64,000 bases of DNA from JBAIYU01 sp036763085 (GCF_036763085.1 NZ_JBAIYU010000017.1:263634-327633), one strand, 5' to 3'. Shown: positions 8,990 to 17,732, numbered from the stretch's first letter. The notes: generated from the letters alone by a model not told the origin. A program made the numbers and translations.

Positions 8990-9181
8990 TTAAATTGCGC
9001 GTTGAATTTTACCGGAACGCAGGCAACGAGTACAAACGTTAACTCTTTTTACTTCTCCATTTACGAGTGCTCGAACACGTTGAATATTTGGTTTCCATGT
9101 GCGCTTGGTTTTTAAATTGGAGTGGCTGACGTTGAAGCCGCTGGATTCACCTTTAGCGCAGATTTCGCAAATATTTGCCAT
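8990..9181 (-). CDS. rpmB: 50S ribosomal protein L28
   Basis: 63-residue ribosomal protein. It starts MANICEICAKG and carries four cysteines (C5, C8, C50, C53), the zinc-binding C+ form; SNLKTKRTWKPN is the family core. Preceded on its strand by GGAGGTGG 5 bp before ATG. Single gene, convergent with hslO. Confidence 0.96.
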   Translation of the reverse strand: MANICEICAKGESSGFNVSHSNLKTKRTWKPNIQRVRALVNGEVKRVNVCTRCLRSGKIQRAI

Positions 9182-9367
9182 CTATTCCACCTCCTTTAAC
9201 GAAGGACAAGACATCCTTATACATAACATCAATATTTTAGCATAATCTGCTTCTATATGCAATCTTTTTGAAAACTTTTGTTAAATCATTTATATAAAAA
9301 TTGAGCAGGATTTTAAATCAAATAAATTGAAGTAGTCTTTGACTCTATAAATAGAGGAGGTACTTAA

Positions 9368-9565
9368 GTGATTACGAAAAACACATCTATAATTGAAGTA
9401 TTACGTTCAATCCCTCAATCTCGCGAAGTATTTATAAAACATGGTATGAGTTGTGTCGGGTGTATGGGAGCGGTTATGGAAACCATCGAGAATGGAGCTC
9501 GACTGCACGGAATTAATGTTGAAGTATTAGTAAAAGAATTAAATGATACTATATTAAAAAAGTAA
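9368..9565 (+). CDS. DUF1858 redox-disulfide protein
   Basis: 65 residues, GTG start behind AGAGGAGGTACTTAA. The whole protein is one DUF1858 domain (hybrid-cluster-associated disulfide fold): SIIEVLRSIPQSREVFIKHG followed by the CVGC motif (a CxxC) and a C-terminal helix. The family is common in anaerobes and is thought to be a thiol redox or metal-trafficking domain; its role is not known. It stands alone before recG. Confidence 0.85.
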   Translation: MITKNTSIIEVLRSIPQSREVFIKHGMSCVGCMGAVMETIENGARLHGINVEVLVKELNDTILKK

Positions 9566-9601
9566 TTTTTATGAATATAGTTGCCTTTGGGGTGAGTTTG
9601 C

Positions 9602-11659
9602 TTGAAGCGGCAATTCAATAGAAGCATACAATATTTAAAAGGTGTTGGACCTGCTAAAGCCTCTAATCTAGCAAAGTTGGGTATTTTGACAATTAATGAT
9701 TTGTTAGAGCATTATCCGAAGAGATATGAAGATAGAAGTTTATATAAAAAAATTGCCGAATTAGTTGATGGGTCAATCGAAACTCTATCAGGCAGTGTTA
9801 CTTGTATACAGGACACGAAACCTAGGAGAGGTTTGACTATTACTAAAGTGACTATTAATGATGAAACTGGAATTGCTAATTTAGTTTGGTTTAATCAGCC
9901 TTTTGTTAAGAAAAAACTGGCCGTGGGGCTAAAGTTGATTGTTTCTGGAAAAATAAAACGTCAATTTAACAAGATTGAAATCTCTAATCCTGAATTTGAA
10001 ATTTTGGAAAATAATGACGATTTTATAAATACTGGAAGAATAGTTCCGATATATCCGTCAAACGAATCTATAAGCCAGAACTTATTAAAAGGCCTAATCA
10101 GGCAAGTTTTAAGCGAGGAAGAATTGTGGAGAGGCGAAACCTTACCACCGGAATTTATAGGTGAATTTGGACTAGTATCTCGTGAGTTAGCAATCCCTAA
10201 TATTCACTTTCCAGACTGTTATCCTGCTTTAATTGATGCTCGACGTAGGCTTGTATTCGAGGAACTATTTATTATTCAGTGTGGGTTAGCGTTCTTAAAG
10301 GCAAAGAATAAAAAAACTGGTGGTAGTATAAAGCATTCTGCTGATGGCTTTCTCCTTAAAAAAATGAAAAATATTCTTCCTTTTAAATTAACCGAAGATC
10401 AAATAAATGCCTGGCAGGAAATAAGAGCGGATATGGAAGATTTAACTTCTATGCAACGCCTGTTACAAGGTGATGTTGGTTCAGGTAAAACAATAATTGC
10501 AGTGCTAGCTCTCTTGAAAACAGTAGAAAATGGTTACCAGGGCGCAATGATGGCTCCTACGGAAATACTTGCGGAACAGCATTATGATACATTGAAACAG
10601 TTACTTAGTCCGTTAGAATTAAAAATCGGCATTTTAAATGGAAGTATGAATCGAAGCGCTAAGGAAAAAGTGTTATCGGAAATTAGAGATGGAGTAATTG
10701 ATATTACTATTGGCACGCATGCAATCATTCAAGATAGTGTTGTTTTTAAAAATTTAGGCATAGTAATTACCGACGAGCAGCATCGTTTTGGCGTAAAACA
10801 GCGGGCTAAACTGCTAGAAAAGGGGAAAAGCCCTGATGTATTAGTAATGACTGCTACCCCGATACCTAGGACTATGGCTCTGACAGTTTATGGTGATCTG
10901 GACGTTTCAATTATTCGCCAAATGCCGCCTGGGCGTAAACCGATAAGGACATTCTTGAGGACAAATGATAGTCGTCAGAAAGTTTATGAATTTCTAATTA
11001 AAGAGGTTGAAAAAGGAAGGCAGGCTTATATAGTTTGTCCTTTAATTGATGAATCAGAAAAAATTAATTCACAATCAGCCGTAGAACTTTTTGAGCTACT
11101 AACGTCGACGGTATTTAAGAATATTCGCTGCGGTTTAGTTCATGGTAAGATCAAGGTACAAGATAAAGATGAGATTATGTCATCTTTTTATAGTGGTGAT
11201 ATTAAAATACTAATTGCAACAACTGTTATAGAGGTTGGAGTAAATGTTCCTAATGCCACTGTAATGGTAGTTGAGGGAGCCGACAGATTTGGATTAGCGC
11301 AGCTTCACCAGTTAAGGGGAAGAATAGGACGAGGAGAACATCAGTCTTATTGCATTTTACTTACTGAGAACAAAAGCAATGAAACTAAGCAGCGACTGGA
11401 ATTAATGGAAACTACAACAGATGGATTTGCATTAGCCGAAGAAGATTTAAAATTACGTGGACCAGGGCAGCTTTTTGGGAACAGACAACATGGTCTGCCT
11501 GACCTGAAAATAGCGGATATTGTTAATGACATTGATATTTTGCTTTTAGCTAAAAAAGCGGCTCAAAAAACTGTTAACAATTCTATATATAATAGTTACG
11601 TTGAGCAATTAATCAATACACATTTTCCCGCCGAATTTACGGAAATATTGCGCAACTAA
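9602..11659 (+). CDS. recG: ATP-dependent DNA helicase RecG
   Basis: Branch-migrating helicase that processes stalled forks and Holliday junctions. 685 residues, TTG start after GGGGTGAG. An N-terminal wedge/OB domain (about 1-235, YLKGVGPAKASNLAKLGI) is followed by the SF2 core: Walker A GDVGSGKT, DEQH box ITDEQHRFG, MTATPIPRT, and motifs V/VI ATTVIEVGVNVPNAT and QLRGRIGRG. All catalytic motifs are intact. Confidence 0.97.
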   Translation: MKRQFNRSIQYLKGVGPAKASNLAKLGILTINDLLEHYPKRYEDRSLYKKIAELVDGSIETLSGSVTCIQDTKPRRGLTITKVTINDETGIANLVWFNQPFVKKKLAVGLKLIVSGKIKRQFNKIEISNPEFEILENNDDFINTGRIVPIYPSNESISQNLLKGLIRQVLSEEELWRGETLPPEFIGEFGLVSRELAIPNIHFPDCYPALIDARRRLVFEELFIIQCGLAFLKAKNKKTGGSIKHSADGFLLKKMKNILPFKLTEDQINAWQEIRADMEDLTSMQRLLQGDVGSGKTIIAVLALLKTVENGYQGAMMAPTEILAEQHYDTLKQLLSPLELKIGILNGSMNRSAKEKVLSEIRDGVIDITIGTHAIIQDSVVFKNLGIVITDEQHRFGVKQRAKLLEKGKSPDVLVMTATPIPRTMALTVYGDLDVSIIRQMPPGRKPIRTFLRTNDSRQKVYEFLIKEVEKGRQAYIVCPLIDESEKINSQSAVELFELLTSTVFKNIRCGLVHGKIKVQDKDEIMSSFYSGDIKILIATTVIEVGVNVPNATVMVVEGADRFGLAQLHQLRGRIGRGEHQSYCILLTENKSNETKQRLELMETTTDGFALAEEDLKLRGPGQLFGNRQHGLPDLKIADIVNDIDILLLAKKAAQKTVNNSIYNSYVEQLINTHFPAEFTEILRN

Positions 11660-11666
11660 AAAAAAG

Positions 11667-11685
11667 AGGCGGCACATGCCGCCAA
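11667..11685. repeat. GC-rich hairpin after recG
   Basis: GAGGCGGCACATGCCGCC forms a 7-8-bp perfect stem in an AT-rich spacer. On the plus strand no T-run follows (AAATTATGGGAGAGGAG instead); on the minus strand eight A/T bases follow, as in a terminator, but no minus-strand gene ends here. It may be a 3' stabiliser or an odd terminator for recG. Confidence 0.5.
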
Positions 11686-11823
11686 ATTATGGGAGAGGAG
11701 AAAATTTACATTCCTATTATTGACGTTAATAAGCAATTTTATACTTATATAAAATAAATTTTTATAATTATTTTTAATGGGTAACGTGCACACTACTAAA
11801 AAAAGTGGTGGGGGTTTATAGAT

Positions 11824-12021
11824 ATGAAAAATCGATATTGCGATAAACAATTGCGCGGAATTGCGGGTGAATGCCAGGAATTTGAACATATTATCTCTGC
11901 CATGGGGTATGGGTATTCATTGTTAAATGTGTCTCCAAGCGAATTTGTTCGCAGGTGTACAGATTGTGTTCACTGGCTTGGTGGAAGTTGTGAGATTTTT
12001 AAGCACGAAATAACCCAATGA
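11824..12021 (+). CDS. Small cysteine-rich protein of unknown function
   Basis: 65 residues with six cysteines, at C6, C17, C45, C48 and C56 among others, including a CTDC (CxxC) pair near the C terminus; this suggests a metal or redox site. It follows a GTGGGGG binding site and ends just before a good intrinsic terminator, which supports it being a real gene. No family recognised. Confidence 0.6.
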   Translation: MKNRYCDKQLRGIAGECQEFEHIISAMGYGYSLLNVSPSEFVRRCTDCVHWLGGSCEIFKHEITQ

Positions 12022-12033
12022 AGCTATTAGTAA

Positions 12034-12062
12034 ATAGCACTGTGAATACAGTGCTATTTTAT
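12034..12062 (+). terminator. Intrinsic terminator after the small Cys-rich gene
   Basis: AATAGCACTG / CAGTGCTATT stem with a 6-nt loop, followed by TTATTG. Confidence 0.85.
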
Positions 12063-12119
12063 TGTAAGGTAAGAAGATAATGTCTTCTTAAGCACTTGAA
12101 GGAGTGAGAATGGTATATT

Positions 12120-12818
12120 ATGAAAAAGTTGTGGGGTTGGGGAGCTATAATTTTACTGTGTGGACTTGCATATTTATGGCAGCCAGAATTTTTTCAACAT
12201 GCTTATTCGATTATCAGAAACGGTGATATAGTTGCTTTAGCCGATTATTTGAGGTCTTTCGGTACCTGGGGGATAATTGTAACAATAATCTTATTTATTA
12301 TGATGACATTTACTATAGTATTTCCTTTTATGATTCTATCGGGAGCGGCAGGTATTGTATATGGATTATTTTGGGGAGTAATTATCTCTTGGCTCGGAGA
12401 AGTTGTTGGTGCAATATGTATGTTTATATTTGCACGATACTTGTTTCGTCAATTATTTGAATGTTGGATATCAAAGAGTGAATACTTGAAACAAGTTGAT
12501 GAATATAGTGCAACAAACGGATTTAAAGCATTGCTCATCGCACGGCTTTTGCCTTTAGCTCCATCTGGTATAATAACTGCCGTGGCAGCTATAAGTAAGA
12601 TTTCTGTAAAAGATTTTATACTAGCAACATTTATTGGAAAACTTCCGCCTGTGATAATAAAAGTTCTTTTAGGTCATGATATCGTGTTTGCTTCTGAAAA
12701 CAAGCTGCGTCTCTCAGTTATAATATTTAGTGTTATAATTATTTACCTATCGTTATGGTGGCATAAAAAGAGAAAGAAAACGATAAAATCTACTGAAGTT
12801 AAGTCAAATGACGAATAG
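12120..12818 (+). CDS. TVP38/TMEM64 (VTT/DedA-like) membrane protein
   Basis: 232 residues, about six hydrophobic helices. The VTT/SNARE-associated signature is visible: FPFMILSGAAGIVYGLFWG and ARLLPLAPSGIITAVAAIS. Homologues act in membrane lipid or polyprenyl-phosphate movement across the bilayer, but the substrate here is unknown. A lysine-rich cytoplasmic tail ends the protein. The ribosome binding site AAGGAGTGAG is 13 bp from ATG 12120, rather far. Confidence 0.85.
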   Translation: MKKLWGWGAIILLCGLAYLWQPEFFQHAYSIIRNGDIVALADYLRSFGTWGIIVTIILFIMMTFTIVFPFMILSGAAGIVYGLFWGVIISWLGEVVGAICMFIFARYLFRQLFECWISKSEYLKQVDEYSATNGFKALLIARLLPLAPSGIITAVAAISKISVKDFILATFIGKLPPVIIKVLLGHDIVFASENKLRLSVIIFSVIIIYLSLWWHKKRKKTIKSTEVKSNDE

Positions 12819-12819
12819 G

Positions 12820-12854
12820 AAAAGCAGCAAGGTATTAATATCCTTGCTGCTTTG
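12820..12854. terminator. Bidirectional intrinsic terminator
   Basis: AAAGCAGCAAGG / CCTTGCTGCTTT perfect stem between two convergent genes, A-rich on the left and T-rich on the right, serving both. Confidence 0.9.
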
Positions 12855-12857
12855 TTA

Positions 12858-13508
12858 TTAAGGTAGTATGACTTGAGTTAAAGCTTTTAAGTTGCTCCAT
12901 ACCCTGAAGGTTCCAAAAAGTACAATTAAACCACCGGGGAATGCGGGGCCAAGTACTGTTACCGCCCCGATAAAGAATAACGGTGGAAATGCAGTAGTCG
13001 ATGAGCTGATTAAGGATACACAGTCATCTACTTCGCCTAATACACCAAGTATAGACCATCCGCCTACAGTGGTAATGCCAATATTTTGAGCCTCAAGATC
13101 TTCAAGTTCGTCAAGTAATTCACATTGAGGGCGAGTAGCCACAGGAGCGCTCGCGTTTCTTGTGTGATGAGCACCAGCTGCGGTAACTGCTGCATCGGCG
13201 CATAGAGTCAAAGGCGAAGTTATAAACGGTCCTTCAACAACATGAGCTACATCGCAGAGATCTACTAATATCTGACTAACTAGGATAGGAATAGCAAGAG
13301 TTGGATTAGGTGGACGAAGTTGTACAAGATTTAATGCAGTTACGCCTATCGGTGGGACCATACTAATTACGCAATCTTCGATCCGGCCGATGCGACCAAA
13401 AATTGCAGATCCGTCAATTAAGAGCAGGAGTACATTGCGTTCTCTCAAATCTTCAATCTCGCATACAAATTCCTTATTGCAAAAATGATGTAAAGGTGTA
13501 TTACTCAT
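12858..13508 (-). CDS. Duplicated-domain protein of unknown function
   Basis: 216 residues with an internal repeat: residues about 20-52 (GSAIFGRIGRIEDCVISMVPP) and about 137-170 (GWSILGVLGEVDDCVSLISS) share the pattern G-x-I-x-G-x-[IL]-G-x-[IV]-[ED]-D-C-V-S. Each copy looks like a small beta-barrel strand set (SH3/Lsm-like by pattern only). Seven cysteines; a hydrophobic but not clearly transmembrane C terminus. No signal peptide. A GGGAGG site precedes the ATG. The monocistronic setting and sporulating host would fit a spore-surface protein, but that is a guess. Confidence 0.6.
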   Translation of the reverse strand: MSNTPLHHFCNKEFVCEIEDLRERNVLLLLIDGSAIFGRIGRIEDCVISMVPPIGVTALNLVQLRPPNPTLAIPILVSQILVDLCDVAHVVEGPFITSPLTLCADAAVTAAGAHHTRNASAPVATRPQCELLDELEDLEAQNIGITTVGGWSILGVLGEVDDCVSLISSSTTAFPPLFFIGAVTVLGPAFPGGLIVLFGTFRVWSNLKALTQVILP

Positions 13509-13730
13509 AATAATATTTAACCTCCCTTAAACTTTAAGTATGAAGTAGTTTGCATCTACTATAGGTTATGAGTAGAAGAGGCGATATGTTACTAATCATA
13601 ATTAGATTAAAAGCATATAGTGATTTACTATTTATAGTTTAAAAAACAAAAAATTCTTTTTTAATGCAGAGGAAAATACTGGTTGATAGTCGAAAATACT
13701 TACATAATATTTAAATAGGAGGGGTATTCA

Positions 13731-13916
13731 ATGCCGATTGTACAAATTGATATGCTTGAAGGTCGTACTGTTGAACAGAAACGAGAATTAGTCAAAAAGG
13801 TAACAGCAGCTATTTCCGAAACTGCTAATTGCCCAGAGAGCGCGGTAACTATTATTATCAGGGATATGACTAAAGAACACCTAGGTCAAGGCGGGAAATT
13901 ACGCGCTGATATCTAA
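13731..13916 (+). CDS. 4-oxalocrotonate tautomerase-family protein
   Basis: 61 residues. Begins M-P-I-V-Q-I-D with the catalytic Pro2 of the tautomerase superfamily, then EGRTVEQKRELVKKVTAAI. Usually a hexamer; the physiological substrate in anaerobic Firmicutes is unknown. AGGAGGGG precedes the ATG and a strong terminator follows. Confidence 0.9.
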   Translation: MPIVQIDMLEGRTVEQKRELVKKVTAAISETANCPESAVTIIIRDMTKEHLGQGGKLRADI

Positions 13917-13934
13917 TTTTAGATAATAAATTAA

Positions 13935-13978
13935 ATTAAATAAACCCATTTCGTTGACACGAAATGGGTTTATTTAAT
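13935..13978 (+). terminator. Intrinsic terminator
   Basis: Perfect stem AAATAAACCCATTTCGT / ACGAAATGGGTTTATTT with a 4-nt loop. The T-rich right arm lies only 14 bp before the next gene's start. Confidence 0.85.
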
Positions 13979-13994
13979 AGAGGAGCCTGGTAGT

Positions 13995-14477
13995 ATGCTT
14001 GCATTAGATACAGCCTTAAGTGTTGAAATTAGCATAAGAAAACAATTAGAGTGTATGATAAAATCGGATGTCAATTCGGAAATAGCTGATATTTTACATT
14101 ATTTAATAAAGTTAAATAGTGAATTAGAATTAATATTAGCTGATGCTAAAAAAGTTGATCCCAATACAAGTAGTTACCCGAATGTTGATATTGCACCTTT
14201 AGTCGGAAACGATGAAGATTGGCGCAGATATAATGAACTTGTTGAAAAAGTTGGTACTAACTATAATAGCCTTGTTATTCTTTGGTCTTTAGAGGCTATG
14301 ATTGAAAAATCAGCCCAATTCTATCAGCAGGCATCTCAAAATAGCGCATACTCATCAACTAAAATGTTTCTAAGTTCTTTATATCAGGTAAAAACTATGA
14401 AGCGGCGTAAGATAAGTGCTTTATCCAGAATTGTTAACAATAATATATGGTCGGTTATAGGATTTTCACCTTTCTAA
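13995..14477 (+). CDS. Helical protein of unknown function
   Basis: 160 residues, mostly predicted alpha-helix with heptad-like hydrophobic spacing, compatible with a ferritin-like four-helix bundle (ELECM...ADILHYLIKLNSELELIL...SLEAMIEKSAQFYQ) but without a full set of E/H iron ligands. It starts behind AGAGGAGCC. No family recognised. It sits between a tautomerase and the c-di-AMP riboswitch unit. Confidence 0.55.
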   Translation: MLALDTALSVEISIRKQLECMIKSDVNSEIADILHYLIKLNSELELILADAKKVDPNTSSYPNVDIAPLVGNDEDWRRYNELVEKVGTNYNSLVILWSLEAMIEKSAQFYQQASQNSAYSSTKMFLSSLYQVKTMKRRKISALSRIVNNNIWSVIGFSPF

Positions 14478-14561
14478 TTTGCTTGTGTATAAAAATAGTG
14501 TGAATATTTTAAACAAATTGGTACTCGTAGGAAAAAAGTATATCTTGGAATTTTTATCAAG

Positions 14562-14590
14562 TTGACATAATGCTATACATCCAGTAACAT
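14562..14590 (+). promoter_or_regulatory. Sigma-A promoter of the c-di-AMP riboswitch transcript
   Basis: A perfect TTGACA, 17-bp spacer, then TAACAT (4 of 6 bases). The start point would fall at the first bases of the aptamer. Confidence 0.65.
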
Positions 14591-14592
14591 AT

Positions 14593-14706
14593 ATGGCACG
14601 CCTAATTTCAACTGAAAGCGGAGGAACCGTTTTATTGGGGTGAAACTACCATTTAGGTAGTGGGGATTATCCTTTGTCCCTAATCCGTCAGCTAACTTCG
14701 CCGGCG
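14593..14706 (+). promoter_or_regulatory. c-di-AMP riboswitch (ydaO/yuaA class)
   Basis: Shows the conserved ydaO blocks: GAAAGCGGAGGAACCG, TTGGGGTGAA, and the hallmark TAATCCGTCAGCTAACTTCG before a closing GGCG. It stands in the 5' leader of a secreted 3D-domain cell-wall protein, a classic target: c-di-AMP binding normally turns expression off. No separate terminator is visible before the gene, so control could work through the ribosome binding site 15 bp downstream. Confidence 0.92.
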
Positions 14707-14728
14707 TAAAGAAAGGAGTGCTGTAAAA

Positions 14729-15121
14729 ATGAAAAAGATAATAGTAGCCTTTTATATTGCTACGACGCTTATACTTGGTGTAAACACTCAGATTGTTTCA
14801 GCTGAAACTAAAACTTCTGCAACATCTACTTTGGACATAGTGGCAACGGCATACGCACCAGGACCACATGATAATGGGAAATGGGGAAATCTTACGTATA
14901 TGGGTACCAAAGTGCGTCCAGGTATTATAGCTGTTGATCCAAAAATAATTCCGTTAGGGTCTAAAGTGCGTATTGATTTTGCTGACGGACGTACTGTGGA
15001 GGCTATTGCGGAAGATACAGGTGGTGCAATAAAAGGAAATCGGATTGACATTGCTATGCAAACGGTATCTGAAGCATATAAATTTGGCATGCAAAAAGTA
15101 AAGGTAACTGTTCTCGAGTAA
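14729..15121 (+). CDS. Secreted 3D-domain cell-wall protein (YabE/MltA-like)
   Basis: 130 residues. The N-terminal signal peptide (about 1-25) ends near VSAETK; the rest is one 3D domain, named for three aspartates, with TYMGTKVRPGIIAVDPKIIPLGS and EDTGGAIKGNRIDI. Such proteins resemble lytic transglycosylases (Rpf/MltA/YocH) and remodel peptidoglycan outside the membrane. No LysM or G5 domain is attached, so it must rely on the 3D domain alone. Controlled by the c-di-AMP riboswitch. Confidence 0.9.
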   Translation: MKKIIVAFYIATTLILGVNTQIVSAETKTSATSTLDIVATAYAPGPHDNGKWGNLTYMGTKVRPGIIAVDPKIIPLGSKVRIDFADGRTVEAIAEDTGGAIKGNRIDIAMQTVSEAYKFGMQKVKVTVLE

Positions 15122-15152
15122 AAGGGCTTGGCAATGCCAAGTCCTTTTATTA
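15121..15152 (+). terminator. Intrinsic terminator
   Basis: AAAGG-GCTTGGC / GCCAAG-TCCTTT stem then TTATTAAT. Confidence 0.85.
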
Positions 15153-15336
15153 ATATAAGTATATGATGGTTAATTATCGGAATAATATATTATGGTTTAT
15201 GATATTTTTATAGTTAAATTAGGTCGCTTTTATGTAAAATTTACTAAAAAATTATAAAAATGCTAGATTCGATAAGTTTATATATGTTATTATATTTGAA
15301 ATATCTCTTTGTACTTAAGTGAAAGGAGCTACCTAA

Positions 15337-16791
15337 ATGTTCGAATCTAAGTTTGAGAAACAAGGGTTAACATTTGATGATGTATTATTAATTCCTTCTA
15401 AATCAGAAGTTTTGCCAAGAGAAGTAGAGGTTAGTAGTTACTTAACTCAAAATATTAAGTTAAATATTCCGATTATTAGCTCAGGAATGGATACTGTAAC
15501 AGAGGCTCGCATGGCAATAGCGATGGCTAGAGAAGGTGGGCTAGGAGTAATACATAAAAATATGTCAATTGAGCGACAAGCCAACGAAATTGATAAAGTT
15601 AAACGATCTGAGCATGGTATTATTGTTGATCCAATATATTTATCGCCTGAAAACATTTTACAAGATGCTCATGATCTTATGGAAAAATACCATATATCTG
15701 GTGTTCCTGTTACTGAAAATCAGAAACTAGTTGGTATTATTACCAATAGAGACCTGCGATTTGAAACTGATTTATCCAGAAAAATTCGGGATTGTATGAC
15801 TCGGGAACACTTAATAACTGCACCTGTCGGCACATCTCTTGAAGATGCTAAAGAACTGTTACGCAAACATCGCATTGAAAAGTTACCTTTGCTTGATGAT
15901 AAAGGTCGCTTAAAAGGCCTTATTACTATTAAAGATATTGAAAAAGCTTTAAAGTATCCTAATTCTGCTAAAGACTCTAAAGGTCGACTTCTTGTTGCTG
16001 CTGCAGTGGGAGTGGGGGCAGATATGATGGAGCGTGTCGAGGCTATCGTCGCAGCGAAGGTAGACGTAATTGTAGTTGATACTGCACACGGTCATTCAAG
16101 AGGGGTTTTAGAAGCTGTAAGGCATATTAAGAAAAATTATCCAGATGTAGATTTAATTGCCGGAAATGTTGCGACGGCTGAAGCAACTCGTGATCTTATT
16201 GAGGCAGGCGTTGATGCAGTTAAGGTAGGTATTGGACCTGGCTCGATCTGTACTACGCGTGTTATTGCAGGTATCGGTGTTCCTCAGATAACGGCGGTTT
16301 ATGATTGTGCCGCAGTTGCTCGACAATATAATATACCTATAATTGCAGATGGTGGTATTAAATACTCAGGGGATGTAGCTAAGGCTATTGCCGCTGGAGC
16401 AAATATAGTTATGATTGGAAATTTATTTGCCGGGACAGAGGAAAGCCCGGGCGAGACGATAATTTATCAAGGACGGAGTTATAAAGTTTATCGGGGAATG
16501 GGATCACTTGGTGCTATGGCCGAGGGAAGTAAAGATCGTTATTTCCAAGAAAATATGGACAAGCTTGTTCCGGAAGGAATTGAAGGGCGAGTTCCTTATA
16601 AAGGTACATTAGCTGACACCGTCTTCCAGCTTGTAGGCGGTTTGCGAGCTGGAATGGGATATTGCGGAGTTCGGAATATTGGGGAGCTTATAAGCGACAC
16701 AAAATTTATAAGAATTACTAGTGCAGGATTAAAAGAAAGTCATCCACATGATATTAGTATTACAAAAGAATCGCCGAATTACAGTTTATAA
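15337..16791 (+). CDS. guaB: IMP dehydrogenase
   Basis: NAD-dependent oxidation of IMP to XMP, the committed step to GMP. 484 residues: the TIM barrel is interrupted by two CBS domains (about 95-205), with GLTFDDVLLIP at the start, the catalytic cysteine loop GPGSICTTRVIAG, and the flap GMGSLGAMAEGSKDRYFQ. Binding site GAAAGGAGC. Monocistronic; its 185-bp leader has no recognised purine or guanine riboswitch. Confidence 0.98.
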   Translation: MFESKFEKQGLTFDDVLLIPSKSEVLPREVEVSSYLTQNIKLNIPIISSGMDTVTEARMAIAMAREGGLGVIHKNMSIERQANEIDKVKRSEHGIIVDPIYLSPENILQDAHDLMEKYHISGVPVTENQKLVGIITNRDLRFETDLSRKIRDCMTREHLITAPVGTSLEDAKELLRKHRIEKLPLLDDKGRLKGLITIKDIEKALKYPNSAKDSKGRLLVAAAVGVGADMMERVEAIVAAKVDVIVVDTAHGHSRGVLEAVRHIKKNYPDVDLIAGNVATAEATRDLIEAGVDAVKVGIGPGSICTTRVIAGIGVPQITAVYDCAAVARQYNIPIIADGGIKYSGDVAKAIAAGANIVMIGNLFAGTEESPGETIIYQGRSYKVYRGMGSLGAMAEGSKDRYFQENMDKLVPEGIEGRVPYKGTLADTVFQLVGGLRAGMGYCGVRNIGELISDTKFIRITSAGLKESHPHDISITKESPNYSL

Positions 16792-16810
16792 GAAATAAAT
16801 TGGTCGTAAG

Positions 16811-16855
16811 AAGAAACACCGCCTGCTTGGTATTACCAGGCTGGCGGTGTTTCTA
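16811..16855. terminator. Bidirectional terminator overlapping a coding end
   Basis: GAAACACCGCC (16813-16823) pairs with GGCGGTGTTTC (16843-16853). The stop codon of the convergent deacetylase gene lies in the loop, so the last codons of that gene form the right arm. Confidence 0.8.
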
Positions 16856-17732
16856 TGCTTACGACCCGAAATTCAAATCCCTTATCTTTGTATAGCTTAA
16901 TTATGTTAGGTAAAGCAGAAACCGTTTCATTATGTCCGCGTCCGTCATGCATAAGGACTATGGAATGACTCCATAAATGCTGTTGCTCTAACTGACGAGC
17001 AATATTAGCAGTAATTTGACTGGCTTTTGCGGAGGAAGCGTCGCCAGAACTAATATTCCATCCAACTTCAACGTATCCATTATGTTCAAGTGCGTTCCAA
17101 TATTCCTTAGTGAAACTACCCGCTGATCCTCCAGGTGCTCGAGAAATTCTTGGGCGGAAGCCTATAATGTTTTTAATTTTATCGTCAGTTTGATAAAGCT
17201 GATTTAAGTAGGTCATAGAAGATTTATATAAGTCTCTATAGATATGATTATAACTATGATTTCCTATTGCATGGCCTTCACTAAATATACGTTTAAGTAT
17301 CTCTGGATATTTTTCAACTTGTGTACCAACTACAAAAAAAGTTGCTTTAATATTGTATTCTTTGAGAATATCAAGAATTGCCGGTGTGTTTTCTGGCTCA
17401 GGTCCGTCATCAAATGTAAGATAGACAGTTCTTTCGCCATAATAAGGTTTGACCGGAGGTAGATTTTGGTCTAGGTTAAGGCTTTTCCGCTCTGGAACTG
17501 TGTACTTATCATAAAGTGGTAAATTACTAGAATTAATAGTAATCTTTTCATCGCTTAAAAGAATAAAGTTTGCGCTGCTATCTGAAGCAGTACTGTTTTT
17601 ACTGACTTCGGTCTTGTTAAGAGATGCATAGGTTGAATATTGCGAGATAACTGTTGGCAAACAAGCAATAAGGACTAGTATAATTATAGATGCACCACAG
17701 ATAGATTTCAGAAATAGATAATTTTTATTCAT
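16833..17732 (-). CDS. Membrane-anchored polysaccharide deacetylase
   Basis: 299 residues. An N-terminal transmembrane/signal helix (about 8-30) is followed by a linker and a NodB-type deacetylase domain (about 105-295): TFDDGPEPENTP (catalytic Asp and metal Asp), HSYNH (metal His pair), RAPGGSAG, and SIVLMHDGRGH. Likely removes N-acetyl groups from peptidoglycan or another surface glycan, PdaA-like. I chose ATG 17732, preceded by TTGGGG; an upstream ATG at 17765 has no binding site. Confidence 0.9.
   Translation of the reverse strand: MNKNYLFLKSICGASIIILVLIACLPTVISQYSTYASLNKTEVSKNSTASDSSANFILLSDEKITINSSNLPLYDKYTVPERKSLNLDQNLPPVKPYYGERTVYLTFDDGPEPENTPAILDILKEYNIKATFFVVGTQVEKYPEILKRIFSEGHAIGNHSYNHIYRDLYKSSMTYLNQLYQTDDKIKNIIGFRPRISRAPGGSAGSFTKEYWNALEHNGYVEVGWNISSGDASSAKASQITANIARQLEQQHLWSHSIVLMHDGRGHNETVSALPNIIKLYKDKGFEFRVVSIETPPAW

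Noticed and set aside
13509..13730. Search for an RNA element in the AT-rich gap before the tautomerase gene
   Set aside because: No stable hairpin with a T-run, aptamer block or coding frame was found.
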